Shown here: piece by piece, positions 35,907-44,882 of the stretch
Layout: each line of letters opens with the position of its first letter
How positions within the stretch are numbered: position 1 is the first letter of the stretch
NCBI GenBank assembly: GCA_910589195.1
Contig: CAJUTC010000002.1
Location: 1-64,000 of the forward strand
Source: an uncultured Lachnospiraceae bacterium
GTDB lineage: Bacteria; Bacillota; Clostridia; Lachnospirales; Lachnospiraceae
DNA length: 64,000 nucleotides
Reading direction: 5' to 3'
The notes under the pieces: generated by a model
Databases searched by the model: none
What the model was told of the DNA's origin: nothing
What the model saw: the letters and a program-made list of their open reading frames with translations, nothing else
Position numbers and translations under genes: made by a program

Positions 35907-36669
35907 ACAGTTATCCATTCATTTTGGAGGGGTAAAAGCAGTACAAGATGTATCCTTTTCTGTGGAAGAGGGTGACTTTATCGGTCTAATCGGCCCCAAC
36001 GGCGCCGGGAAAACCACCGTATTTAACGCTGTAACCGGAGTGGTGCCGCCTACAAATGGAACCATTTATTTTGACGGGCATAAGATAAACGGAATGCGCC
36101 CCGATAAAATATCTCATCTGGGGATTGCAAGAACATTTCAGAATATCCGCATTTACCCGAAAATGTCAGCGCTGGACAATGTAGCTATCGGTCTGGACAG
36201 CCATGCATCCTATCACACGGTTTCTGCTATGCTGGGCCTGCCCCATGTAAGGCGCCGGGATGAGGAAATCCGCAAAACCTGTCTGGAATTTTTGGAACAG
36301 GTAGGGATCGTGCAGTATAAAGACACAGAGGCAGGTTCTCTCCCCTATGGCCTTCAGAGAAAAGTAGAGATAGCCAGGGCTTTGGCCACCAGACCAAAGC
36401 TGCTGTTTTTAGACGAACCGGCAGCAGGAATGAATACAGCAGAGAGCCTGGAACTGGTTTCATTTTTGCAGGAACTCCATAAAAATACCGGAATCGCCAT
36501 TGTTTTGATTGAGCATCATCTGGAAGTGGTGATGGAAGTATGTAAGAACATACATGTACTGAATTTGGGACAAATGCTGGCATCCGGAACGCCAAAAGAA
36601 ATACAGAAAAACCAGGATGTGATTACGGCTTATCTGGGGAAAAGGAGGAATCGCCATGACGGGGAATAG
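35887..36669 (+). CDS. Liv-type ABC transporter ATP-binding protein (LivG)
   Basis: 260 residues. Walker A GPNGAGKTT, Q-loop ARTFQNIR typical of LivG, degenerate signature SLPYGLQRKVEIARAL, Walker B LLFLDEPAAGMN and H-loop IEHH. It starts inside livM with AAGGAGG before the ATG and overlaps livF by 14 nt. Confidence 0.94.
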   Translation: MALLEIKQLSIHFGGVKAVQDVSFSVEEGDFIGLIGPNGAGKTTVFNAVTGVVPPTNGTIYFDGHKINGMRPDKISHLGIARTFQNIRIYPKMSALDNVAIGLDSHASYHTVSAMLGLPHVRRRDEEIRKTCLEFLEQVGIVQYKDTEAGSLPYGLQRKVEIARALATRPKLLFLDEPAAGMNTAESLELVSFLQELHKNTGIAIVLIEHHLEVVMEVCKNIHVLNLGQMLASGTPKEIQKNQDVITAYLGKRRNRHDGE

Positions 36670-37387
36670 CAGAGAAATCCTTTTATCTGTAAAGGATTTA
36701 AATGTGTTTTACGGAGGGATACAGGCGCTTCACGGAATTTCCCTGGATATAAAAAAAGGGCAGATTGTATCCATTATTGGGGCCAATGGGGCTGGGAAAT
36801 CTACCTTGTTAAAGACCATAGCTGGCGACAAGGAGATCGGCAGCGGAACCATAGAATGGAACGGACAACCATTGCCGCCTAAAATCCATCAGTTTTCCCA
36901 GCAAGGCATCTGCCTAGTGCCGGAAGGAAGAAAAATTTTTGTGAATTTAACGGTTATGGATAATCTGCGTGTTGGGGCGTATGCGGAGAAGAAGAAATCG
37001 GTAATCCGGGAACGGATGGAAGAGGTATTTGACCTATTTCCCCGGTTAAAGGAGCGTTCAAAACAGATGAGCGGCACTTTATCAGGAGGGGAACAGCAAA
37101 TGCTGGCGGTAGGACGGGCTTTGATGGCGGCTCCCAAGCTTATGATGCTGGACGAACCTTCCCTGGGTCTGGCTCCCATTATTATTGACGAAATGTTTGA
37201 AAAGTTTAAGCAGATTAATAAGGTTTATGGGACCACAATGCTGATAGTAGAACAGAATGCCCAGTTAGCCCTGGAAACAGCAGATACCGGGTATATTTTA
37301 AATCTGGGAACTATTCAAATGGAGGGTAATGGAAGGGAACTGTTAGACAATCCTTATATTCAAAAGGCGTATTTAGGATTTCAGTAA
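36656..37387 (+). CDS. Liv-type ABC transporter ATP-binding protein (LivF)
   Basis: 243 residues. Walker A GANGAGKST, LivF-type VPEGRKIFVNLTVMDNL, signature LSGGEQQMLAVGRAL, Walker B MMLDEPSLGLAP and H-loop VEQNAQ. It pairs with LivG to power the importer. The amidohydrolase gene starts 12 nt after its stop. Confidence 0.94.
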   Translation: MTGNSREILLSVKDLNVFYGGIQALHGISLDIKKGQIVSIIGANGAGKSTLLKTIAGDKEIGSGTIEWNGQPLPPKIHQFSQQGICLVPEGRKIFVNLTVMDNLRVGAYAEKKKSVIRERMEEVFDLFPRLKERSKQMSGTLSGGEQQMLAVGRALMAAPKLMMLDEPSLGLAPIIIDEMFEKFKQINKVYGTTMLIVEQNAQLALETADTGYILNLGTIQMEGNGRELLDNPYIQKAYLGFQ

Positions 37388-37399
37388 AGGATGTGAAAA

Positions 37400-38827
37400 A
37401 TGATGCTGGATATTTTAATTCATGGCGGATATGTGATCACTATGGAAGGGGCGGGAACCGGGGTAATCCCCCGGGGCGCTGTAGGGATCAAGGGCAATGA
37501 AATTGCGGTTGTGGGAACGGAGAAGGAAGTGTTAAAACAGTATCAGGCCCATCGGTATCTCTCGGCTGAAGGGAAGGCCGTTATGCCAGGCTTTGTTAAT
37601 GTGCACATGCATACAGGGGATGCGATTGTGCGGAGCTGTGCACAAGATATCCCTGGGAAAATTTGGAGGTTTAAAGGGATTCTACCTCTGTTAGGGGCTG
37701 CGGAAGAGGAAGATTTTATTGCCGCATCCCAGTTAAATATAATAGAGGCCATCCGATCGGGCATTACCACATTTGGAAACTATTACTATCCTATGGAAAA
37801 GATGGTGGAAAATCACATAAAGCTGGGAACTAGGGCAGTGGTAAGCGGAATGATCAATGAACTTCCGTCAGATGTTTCTGTGGTGGAAGTGGATGAATTG
37901 ATTCCGCTGAATTCTGCGGTGGGTGAGCGAAAGCTTTCGGATAACCGGAAACTGGTAGAGCAATACCATGAAAGTTTTGGCGGGCGGATTACCTGCCGAT
38001 ATGGCCCCCACTCGGCAGCCATGTGTTCAAAGGAAATGTTAGAAGAGATCAGGCATCAGGCGGATCAGGCAAATGTTGGGATTTTTATCCATTTGGTTCA
38101 AACCCGAGAAGAAATTACCCAGACCAAGCTGCGCACTGGTCTAAGACCAGTAGCCCTTTTGGATTCATTGGGATATTTAAATCAAAAACTTTTGGCAGCT
38201 CATATGACCTATGCTTCTATGGAAGAAGTAAAACAGGTAGCCCAATCCGGGGCATCCCTGGCACTTTGCAGTACCAGCATTTCCATTGTAAGAGGCGCCC
38301 TTGCGCCAGCGCAGGAGTTTTTGGATTATGGAGGGCGGGTCGGTTTGGGCACCGACCAGGTTTGCAATGGAACCAACATGTTTGACGAGATGAAATATGC
38401 GTCTATGGTACACAAATATAAAAACCATGATGCAACGATCATGCCTTCTTGGAAAATTTTAAGGATGGCCACCATTGAAGCGGCAGACGCGCTTGGCATG
38501 GCAGAAACAATCGGGTCGTTAAAAAAGGGGAAAAAGGCAGACTTAATTTTAGTGGACTTGTCAGAACCCCATATGAATCCGCTGTATGAAGCGCCGATAA
38601 GGAATCTGATCCCTAACCTGGTTTATACAGCAAGAGGGCATGAGGCAGAATCTGTGATGATTGACGGCAGGTTTGTTATGGAGAACCGGCGGATCCTTAC
38701 AGCAGAGGAAGAGGAGATTATAAAAAGGGTAAATAACGGGGCGGAGCGGATTGCCGGGAAGCTTAGAGAGCTTCCGTGGGCAAAGGAGCTTCCCTTAGCT
38801 AAGTGGACAAGAGAGGGATTTTATTAA
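37400..38827 (+). CDS. Amidohydrolase family protein (ATZ/TRZ-SsnA type aminohydrolase)
   Basis: 475 residues. Metal ligands are visible: HMHTG (about 69-73), FIHLVQT (His, about 231), LAAHMTYAS (His, about 274) and GLGTDQ (Asp, about 315). The usual Glu two residues after the third His (HxxE) is Gln here (HLVQTREE), an unusual change. Family members deaminate or dechlorinate N-heterocycles such as guanine, cytosine, adenosine analogues and triazines, or act on related amides. Position after the transporter suggests it acts on the imported compound or on a product of the cyclic amidohydrolase. Confidence 0.88.
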   Translation: MMLDILIHGGYVITMEGAGTGVIPRGAVGIKGNEIAVVGTEKEVLKQYQAHRYLSAEGKAVMPGFVNVHMHTGDAIVRSCAQDIPGKIWRFKGILPLLGAAEEEDFIAASQLNIIEAIRSGITTFGNYYYPMEKMVENHIKLGTRAVVSGMINELPSDVSVVEVDELIPLNSAVGERKLSDNRKLVEQYHESFGGRITCRYGPHSAAMCSKEMLEEIRHQADQANVGIFIHLVQTREEITQTKLRTGLRPVALLDSLGYLNQKLLAAHMTYASMEEVKQVAQSGASLALCSTSISIVRGALAPAQEFLDYGGRVGLGTDQVCNGTNMFDEMKYASMVHKYKNHDATIMPSWKILRMATIEAADALGMAETIGSLKKGKKADLILVDLSEPHMNPLYEAPIRNLIPNLVYTARGHEAESVMIDGRFVMENRRILTAEEEEIIKRVNNGAERIAGKLRELPWAKELPLAKWTREGFY

Positions 38828-39694
38828 TTGAAGGAGAAACAGGCTTACAGCCTTATTTTAACGGCGGCGATTTTGTGGGGGAGCATTGGGATCTTTTACC
38901 GGAAGCTGGCTTCCATGGAATTTACCCCTATGGAAATTGTTTTTATCCGCTTGGCGGTGGCAGCGGCTGCTATGGTATGGTATTGTTTGATAACCGATAG
39001 AAACAAGCTGAAAATCCGTATTACAGACAGTTTCTGGTTTTTGGGAACGGGAATTGGCAGTTTGGTACTGTTTAACTGGTGTTATTTCCATGCAATGGAA
39101 AAAGTGTCCCTAGCAACAGCAGCCCTGCTTTTATACACAGCGCCTGTATTTGTACTGCTGATGTCATACCTGCTTTTTGGAGAGCGGATTACCAAAAGGA
39201 AGGCTTGGGCCATAGCCGTTGTGTTTGCGGGAAGCGCCTTATCGTCCGGCATATTGACAAAATCAAACAATCCTCTGTCCTGGCCGGGTCTGTTCTATGG
39301 TCTGGGAGCAGGATTCGGATATGGCCTGTACAGCATTTTCGGAACCATTCTGTTAAAAAAGTATCATCCGGAAACAGTAAGCACCTATACCTTTGTATTT
39401 GCGACAGCCGGTGTGGCGCCGTTTGCAGTGTTTAGCTTCGAATGGAAAGGATTGTGCTTTTGGCCCCAGACGCTGTGGCCGGCGCTTGGGATCGGCATCC
39501 TTTCCAGTATGCTTCCTTTTTTGCTGTATACCAGGGGACTGAGGCTGGTTTCGGCAAGTAAAGCGTCCGGATTTGCCGCCATCGAACCGGTAGCCGCCGC
39601 CATAGTTGGAACCATTTTCTTTCAGGAAGCTATGGATGGGGGGAAGATATTTGGAATTATGCTGACCTTGTGGGGCATTTTGCTGCTTGTGTGA
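38828..39694 (+). CDS. EamA family transporter (DMT superfamily)
   Basis: 288 residues, ten hydrophobic helices in two five-helix EamA repeats (AAILWGSIGIFYRKL at the start of the first and a matching GLFYGLGAGFGYGLYSIFG in the second). The start is TTG at 38828, directly after the previous stop. DMT transporters commonly export metabolites. Here it may export a product of the pathway, such as a nucleobase, an amino acid or an amine. Confidence 0.85.
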   Translation: MKEKQAYSLILTAAILWGSIGIFYRKLASMEFTPMEIVFIRLAVAAAAMVWYCLITDRNKLKIRITDSFWFLGTGIGSLVLFNWCYFHAMEKVSLATAALLLYTAPVFVLLMSYLLFGERITKRKAWAIAVVFAGSALSSGILTKSNNPLSWPGLFYGLGAGFGYGLYSIFGTILLKKYHPETVSTYTFVFATAGVAPFAVFSFEWKGLCFWPQTLWPALGIGILSSMLPFLLYTRGLRLVSASKASGFAAIEPVAAAIVGTIFFQEAMDGGKIFGIMLTLWGILLLV

Positions 39695-39962
39695 TGTCTG
39701 GTTATATTCAGCTAAACCTTCCTGCGTAAATTTCCATCACACTAGGCTGTACCCAAGGGGCATGGCATCGGCGGTCAGCCATGCCAACCCGGAGCCTGCC
39801 CCCAGCGGAGTAAGCCATCGCCTCCCTTTTCCGCCGTGTTGATAAAAAGTTATGCCCAGTAAAACGGGGCACGCTGCCCGGCACAGCTTCACCAGTATAA
39901 TACAGGCAGCATACTAGAAACGTCCGCATCCGGACATATAACGGTTTAGAAAGGACTCTACA
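39695..39962. other. Intergenic region before the second deoR
   Basis: GC-rich and without a gene. GGCATGGC (39759-39766) and GCCATGCC (39778-39785) form a perfect 8-bp stem lacking a T-tract. A TATAAT near 39895-39900 could be the -10 box for the downstream regulator, but its -35 is poor. A minus-strand open frame across 39708-39980 has no domain. Confidence 0.4.
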
Positions 39963-40757
39963 ATGTATAATGAACGCCAAAAAGAATTAATTCGTTACCT
40001 GTCAGAAGTGAAATTCGCAAAGGCAGAACAATTGGCGGAACGCTTCCAGGTTTCTTTAGAAACCATTCGGCGGGATTTAATGGAGCTGGAAAAAGATTCT
40101 TCCATCAGGCGGATCCGAGGAGGGGCTGTGTACAGCAATATGCGTGCGAAAGAATTGGAATTTGCAAAAAAAATGGAAAACAATCAAAAAGGAAAATATG
40201 CCATTGCAAATCTGGCGCTGGAATATATCAATGATGGAGATGCCATTGCCATGAATAATGGCATTACCACCCTGGCCCTGGCAAAATGTATGCAGTACAG
40301 CAGAAATCAGATGACAATTGTTACCAATTCCCCGGATATTGCCTTGATTTTAAGCGATAACGAAAGCAACCAGGTATTTTTAACGGCAGGTTATTTACGC
40401 AAGCATAATAAAAGCCTGATTGGAAGTATGTGCAGCGAAAGCCTGGAGTTTTTTAAAGTGGATAAGACCATTCTCAGCATAGACGGGATTTCCATACAGG
40501 ATGGGGTAACTGAGTTTAATACGGAGGAGGCTTCCATTCTTCGGAAAATGCTGGAGATTGGCCATACGAAGATGATACTTTGCGAATTCAGCAAGTTTAG
40601 CGAGGTGGCATTTAATAAGATCTGTCCTGCTAGGGGGATTGATTATGTGTTTACGGACTGGAATGTACCGGCAAAGGATGTGAAGGCTTGGAGCGATATT
40701 GGAGTCAAAATATGTTTTTCCCAAAAGAGGAATGCTGCGGATGGGCCGGAGCCTTAG
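39963..40757 (+). CDS. DeoR family transcriptional regulator (second paralogue)
   Basis: 264 residues. HTH VSLETIRRDLMELEKDSSI and wing RRIRGGAV, then a DeoR sensor domain with VTNSPDIALIL, KVDKTILSIDGIS and KMLEIGHTKM. It is an obvious paralogue of the regulator at 29093-29878. Together they bracket the cyclic-amide island in the same orientation, as though the unit were duplicated or the two divide control of it. It has its own upstream region. Confidence 0.9.
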   Translation: MYNERQKELIRYLSEVKFAKAEQLAERFQVSLETIRRDLMELEKDSSIRRIRGGAVYSNMRAKELEFAKKMENNQKGKYAIANLALEYINDGDAIAMNNGITTLALAKCMQYSRNQMTIVTNSPDIALILSDNESNQVFLTAGYLRKHNKSLIGSMCSESLEFFKVDKTILSIDGISIQDGVTEFNTEEASILRKMLEIGHTKMILCEFSKFSEVAFNKICPARGIDYVFTDWNVPAKDVKAWSDIGVKICFSQKRNAADGPEP

Positions 40758-41474
40758 AGGTACGGCTGCCGCCCGCTTATGCTGCGTAAAACCGTTGCTG
40801 TACCCGCTTATATTTCTGGATTTAACCGTTTCGCACAAAAAGCCGCTATGATTGGCATTTTCATAAATCTTCCCATCTTCTCCGGCATGTGCATTTATCG
40901 TATAGTAAACCTCTTGCATAAAGGTAAGCGATGACGTAATGCTGCAAATGTAATCCGAAAAGCGAGAAGCTGAATATGATAATATAACATATCCATTTTT
41001 CCTGGTTACTGCAAATACGCCGCTATAGTGCCCGCCTTCTATGGTATCACATAGCGTAAGATTTCCATTAATAACCGTATATAATTCAGTTGTTACATTG
41101 GGAAAAGACATGTCCTCACTTCTATAGGATTGAAGAAGCAGCAAATCCTTAATACCATCCTGATTAAAATCTTCAATCAGATATTCTGCATCATAATTAC
41201 TGCTGTTATAACCTGACTTACACTGATTCAGTTTCTGCTGGTAAATTGCTTCCCCTTGCTTCTGGCTCAACGCTTCCTGAATTGAGGCCCCGCCTGCACT
41301 GGCATTTCCCTCATTGCCTACAGGATTATTTGCAATAGTTACCTTTACCCCATTCTCATCAGCACTTGAACCATCAGGCATAAGAGTATTTCTGTACATT
41401 GCTCCATAAGGAATATTACTGTTTAACGAATACAGCCATTTTTCTTTTTCACTGCTGAAATAATAATTTCCCAT
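40758..41474 (-). pseudogene. Broken secreted-protein-like gene
   Basis: The open frame codes a hydrophilic protein with YLIEDFNQDGIKDLLLLQSY, a calcium-loop-like D-x-N-x-D-G motif common in secreted or surface proteins of Clostridia. No signal peptide is present: the upstream frame closes just before the first Met, and coding-like sequence (SSIDGSEYFSSRHETWE) continues in another frame to about 41560, so the 5' end is frameshifted. At the 3' end the frame runs on antisense into the deoR gene, so the natural C-terminus is lost as well. Function unknown. Confidence 0.5.
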
Positions 41475-41650
41475 GTTTCGTGCCGGCTGGAAAAATATTC
41501 GCTTCCATCAATGGAACTTTCAGATAGTTATTCAGCAGCGGAGTGAACGTGTGGTGACGTTGTGATATGCCCCTTCCGCTGCGGACTTTTCGGCCAATCT
41601 GTGGATCGCAACAGTTATCCAATCCATAAGAGAAATTACTGTCCATGAAC

Positions 41651-41679
41651 TTTACTTATGCAAGTATTTGTTGTATACT
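41651..41679 (+). promoter_or_regulatory. Promoter of the PfkB-family kinase gene
   Basis: TTTACT (41651-41656), 17 nt, TATACT (41674-41679). Predicted start near 41686, leader about 30 nt. Confidence 0.55.
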
Positions 41680-41716
41680 GAATGGATAAAACAAGTAATT
41701 CCGAAAGGAGTATGCG

Positions 41717-42685
41717 ATGAGTGGAAAGAAGTACGATGTAGTGGCATTAGGCGAGTTATTAATTGATTTTACGGAAAATGGAATAAGCGACCAGGGCAAT
41801 ACAATTTTTGAAGCAAATCCTGGCGGCGCGCCCTGCAATGTGCTGGCTATGCTGAATAAGCTGGGACGCAAAACCGCGTTTATGGGAAAAGTGGGCGTGG
41901 ACATTTTCGGGAACAAGTTAAAAGCTGTATTGGATCAGGTTGGAATTGATACCAGTGCCCTTTTGATGGATCCGGATGTGCGGACTACCCTAGCCTTTGT
42001 CCAGACGTTTGCGGATGGAGATCGGGATTTCTCTTTTTATCGGAATCCGGGGGCGGATATGATGCTTACAGAAACAGAGCTAAATGAAGAGATGCTGGCT
42101 CAGTGCCGGATTTTCCATTTTGGAACCTTGTCTATGACCCATGAAGAGGTAAGGAAAGCAACGAAAAAGGCAATTGCCATTGCCAAAGAAAATGGGGCCT
42201 TGATTTCCTTTGATCCCAATTTGCGCCCGCCTTTGTGGACATCCCTTGATTTGGCCAAGGAACAGGTGGATTATGGTCTAAGGCAGTGTGACATCCTGAA
42301 GATTTCAGATAATGAAATCCAGTGGTTTACCGGCAAGGAAGATTATGATGAAGGGATCCGGATTCTCCGGGAAACATATCAGATCCCACTTATCCTTCTG
42401 TCATTGGGAAAGGAAGGAAGCAGGGCTTATTATAAGGATCTGCGGGTGGAACAGGCACCTTACCTTCAGAAAAACACCATCGAAACCACTGGAGCCGGGG
42501 ATACATTTGGGGGAAGCTGCCTCCATTTTGTACTGGAGCACGGATTGGATCACCTGGATGGGGAAAAGCTTTCGGTTATGCTTTCCTTCGCCAATGGGGC
42601 CGCGGCCCTGATTACAACCAGGAAAGGCGCCCTTAAGGTGATGCCGGAGCCAGAAGAAGTGAAAAAAATGATAGAAACTACTTGA
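41717..42685 (+). CDS. PfkB family sugar kinase, probably fructokinase
   Basis: 322 residues. Signature 1 FEANPGGAPCNVLAMLNKLG and signature 2 DPNLRPPLW are of the fructokinase subgroup. The catalytic/anion-hole motif is TTGAGDTFGG (about 256-265). It phosphorylates fructose or a related sugar with ATP. AAAGGAG lies before the ATG. Its stop codon overlaps the -35 box of the next transcript. No sugar transporter is adjacent, so the exact substrate stays open. Confidence 0.88.
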   Translation: MSGKKYDVVALGELLIDFTENGISDQGNTIFEANPGGAPCNVLAMLNKLGRKTAFMGKVGVDIFGNKLKAVLDQVGIDTSALLMDPDVRTTLAFVQTFADGDRDFSFYRNPGADMMLTETELNEEMLAQCRIFHFGTLSMTHEEVRKATKKAIAIAKENGALISFDPNLRPPLWTSLDLAKEQVDYGLRQCDILKISDNEIQWFTGKEDYDEGIRILRETYQIPLILLSLGKEGSRAYYKDLRVEQAPYLQKNTIETTGAGDTFGGSCLHFVLEHGLDHLDGEKLSVMLSFANGAAALITTRKGALKVMPEPEEVKKMIETT

Positions 42686-42710
42686 CAAATCCATAAAGTG
42701 GGATTACAAT
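42682..42710 (+). promoter_or_regulatory. Strong promoter ahead of the Met-rich microprotein
   Basis: A consensus TTGACA (42682-42687), 17 nt, TACAAT (42705-42710). It overlaps the stop codon of the kinase gene. Transcription should start near 42717. Confidence 0.75.
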
Positions 42711-42783
42711 CATGCCCATGAATAGAATCCTACTATTTTTATAGGAAATTTGAAATACTACAATTTCGGATAAGGAGGACCGT

Positions 42784-42912
42784 ATGAATCAGTTTCAGGC
42801 CATGCAGATGAATTCAATGGAAATGAACAGCGGCATGTGTATGATGTGCGGCATGTATTTGCGTGGAAAATTGAATGTTCAGGTTCTTTGTATGGATTGC
42901 AGTGATCAATGA
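42784..42912 (+). CDS. Met-rich 42-residue microprotein with two CxxC pairs
   Basis: ATAAGGAGGACCGT precedes the ATG, an excellent ribosome site. The peptide contains ten Met in 42 residues, including GMCMMCGM, and two Cys pairs (19/22 and 35/38), CxxC-x12-CxxC, a possible tiny zinc ribbon. An intrinsic terminator follows 50 nt after the stop, then the methionine transporter genes. It may be a small metal-binding protein, or a leader peptide whose Met codons sense methionyl-tRNA supply. Neither is proven; no T-box or SAM-riboswitch was seen in this leader. Confidence 0.7.
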   Translation: MNQFQAMQMNSMEMNSGMCMMCGMYLRGKLNVQVLCMDCSDQ

Positions 42913-42961
42913 TTTTCTAAAAAGGCATAATCATGATGTCAGTAGAGAAAGCGGATATTAG

Positions 42962-42997
42962 GTCGCAGGTCTGTGCAGGGCCTGCGACTCTTTTATT
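42962..42997 (+). terminator. Terminator between the microprotein and metN
   Basis: GTCGCAGG (42962-42969) pairs with CCTGCGAC (42981-42988), followed by TCTTTTATT. A further stem GCAAAATG/CATTTTGC lies just downstream at about 43011-43036. If metN has no promoter of its own, readthrough here would control the transporter. Confidence 0.8.
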
Positions 42998-43123
42998 GCA
43001 AAGCATCCAGCAAAATGCGTATGACCCATTTTGCCGGATTTTCCAGTATCCCCTGCCCTGCTTGGGTGCCGTCATAAATAGAAAGGGGATTACTGAGCGC
43101 ATGAAGGTTTAGGAGAGAAAACC

Positions 43124-44131
43124 ATGGAAGATAAAAAGCCAATTATTCAGTTAAACGATTTAGGAAAGCAGTTTCAAACGGCAAATGGCATTGTAACCGC
43201 ATTGGATCACATTAACCTGGAGATTATGCGGGGGGAGATTTTTGGAATCATCGGTTTGTCTGGCGCAGGGAAAAGTACCTTGGTACGCTGCATTAACTAT
43301 TTGGAGGTTCCAACCTCCGGGACGGTGGTATTTGAAGGAGTCAGCCTGGCAGGAAAAAATGAAAGTGTAATCCGCAAGGCCAGGCAGTCTATGGGAATGA
43401 TTTTTCAGCAGTTTAACCTGTTAGCCCAGAGAAACGTACTGCAGAATGTATGCTTTCCATTAGAGCTTGCGAAGGTTCCGAAAAAAGAGGCGAAAAAACG
43501 GGCGGAGGAGCTTTTGGAGCTGGTAGGCCTGGCTGACCGGATGAAAGCCTATCCGGCCCAGCTTTCCGGTGGGCAGAAACAGCGGGTGGCTATCGCAAGA
43601 GCCATGGCAACCAATCCCAAGGTGCTTCTTTGCGACGAGGCTACAAGCGCGTTGGATCCCAATACCACGAAACAGATTTTGGAATTGCTGAAAAAGATTA
43701 ATAAAGAAATGGGAGTTACTATTATTGTGATTACCCACGAGATGGCGGTAATTGATGCCATTTGCGATCGGGTCGCAATTATTGACAACAGCCAGATCGC
43801 TGAGGTGGGAAAGGTAGCGGATATCTTTTCGAACCCTTCTACCCCCACAGGCCGCCGTCTGATTTTAGGTGATGGGGCAAAACAAGTGGCTTTGCGGGAG
43901 GACCGTCTGCTGCGGATTATTTTTGACGGAAGAGAATCCTCAGAGCCGGTGATTTCAAACCTGGTGTTATCCTGTAAGGTTCCGGTGAATATTATGTACG
44001 CGGCAACCAAGGATGTGGGAGGAAAGGCTATGGGGCAGATGATGATACAGATTCCGGAGGATGAAACGGACGCAAACCGGGTAATTCATTATTTAAAAAT
44101 GAAGAATATTGCGTTTGAGGAGGTGAAGTAG
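43124..44131 (+). CDS. metN: Methionine ABC transporter ATP-binding protein
   Basis: 335 residues. Walker A GLSGAGKST, Q-loop IFQQFNLL, signature LSGGQKQRVAIARAM, Walker B VLLCDEATSALDP and H-loop THEM are in the first 240. The last 80 residues form the NIL domain found in MetN, which binds methionine and inhibits transport when cytosolic methionine is high. Order N-I-Q is standard. AGGAGAG precedes the ATG. Confidence 0.94.
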   Translation: MEDKKPIIQLNDLGKQFQTANGIVTALDHINLEIMRGEIFGIIGLSGAGKSTLVRCINYLEVPTSGTVVFEGVSLAGKNESVIRKARQSMGMIFQQFNLLAQRNVLQNVCFPLELAKVPKKEAKKRAEELLELVGLADRMKAYPAQLSGGQKQRVAIARAMATNPKVLLCDEATSALDPNTTKQILELLKKINKEMGVTIIVITHEMAVIDAICDRVAIIDNSQIAEVGKVADIFSNPSTPTGRRLILGDGAKQVALREDRLLRIIFDGRESSEPVISNLVLSCKVPVNIMYAATKDVGGKAMGQMMIQIPEDETDANRVIHYLKMKNIAFEEVK

Positions 44132-44132
44132 G

Positions 44133-44798
44133 ATGGTATGGGATGGAACAACCATTGAAATGTTGAAAAATGGGATTCTGGAAACCTTGTTTATGGTACT
44201 GGGTTCCTCATTGATTGCGTATTTAATTGGGATTCCCCTTGGGATTATCCTGGTGGTAACGGATACAGACGGTATCCATCCAATCCCGGCCCTTCAGAAG
44301 GCTTTGGGCCTGGTGATTAATCTGTTACGTTCGGTTCCCTTTATTATTCTTCTTCTGGTTATGATTCCTGTTACCAGGGCGATTGTGGGAACGACTCTTG
44401 GGGCGAAAGCAGTAATTCCTCCTTTGGTGGCGGCGGCGGCGCCCTACATTGCCAGGATGGTAGAGTCTTCTTTTAAGGAAGTGGATGCAGGAGTGATTGA
44501 GGCCGCTAAGTCTATGGGAGCCACCACCTGGCAGATTATCTGGAAGGTACTGCTTCCGGAAGCTAAGCCAAGCCTTCTGGTAGGAGCCGCAATCTCTATT
44601 ACTACAATCTTAGGATATTCGGCTATGGCCGGATTTGTAGGAGGAGGAGGCCTGGGGGCAATTGCCATTAACTACGGCTACTATCGGTATCAGACGGATA
44701 TGATGCTGGTAACGGTAGTCATCCTGGTTGTGATTGTCCAAATTATCCAGGAAACCTGGATGAAATTATCAAAGATCAGCGACAAGCGGATCCGCTGA
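44133..44798 (+). CDS. metI: Methionine ABC transporter permease
   Basis: 221 residues, five to six membrane helices, with the binding-protein-dependent EAA loop EAAKSMGATTWQIIWKVLLPEA near 129-150 (contact site for MetN). It starts 1 nt after the metN stop, so translation is coupled. Confidence 0.93.
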   Translation: MVWDGTTIEMLKNGILETLFMVLGSSLIAYLIGIPLGIILVVTDTDGIHPIPALQKALGLVINLLRSVPFIILLLVMIPVTRAIVGTTLGAKAVIPPLVAAAAPYIARMVESSFKEVDAGVIEAAKSMGATTWQIIWKVLLPEAKPSLLVGAAISITTILGYSAMAGFVGGGGLGAIAINYGYYRYQTDMMLVTVVILVVIVQIIQETWMKLSKISDKRIR

Positions 44799-44882
44799 CG
44801 GACTGCTTGTTTATGATAAATAAGCTGCACGAGCCGTGGTAAAACAGGCCGGGAAGCGGCGAAAATTCAGGAGGAGATTATT

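Noticed and set aside
39708..39980. 90-codon minus-strand frame upstream of the second deoR
   Set aside because: It overlaps the deoR start, has no ribosome site and encodes no recognisable domain.
40395..40757. C-terminal part of the minus-strand frame antisense to the second deoR gene
   Set aside because: It is the shadow of a strongly conserved deoR reading frame.
42713..43123. SAM riboswitch or T-box in front of metN
   Set aside because: No T-box GGTGGTACCGCG-type sequence and no SAM-I core were found by eye; only simple hairpins and the terminator are visible.
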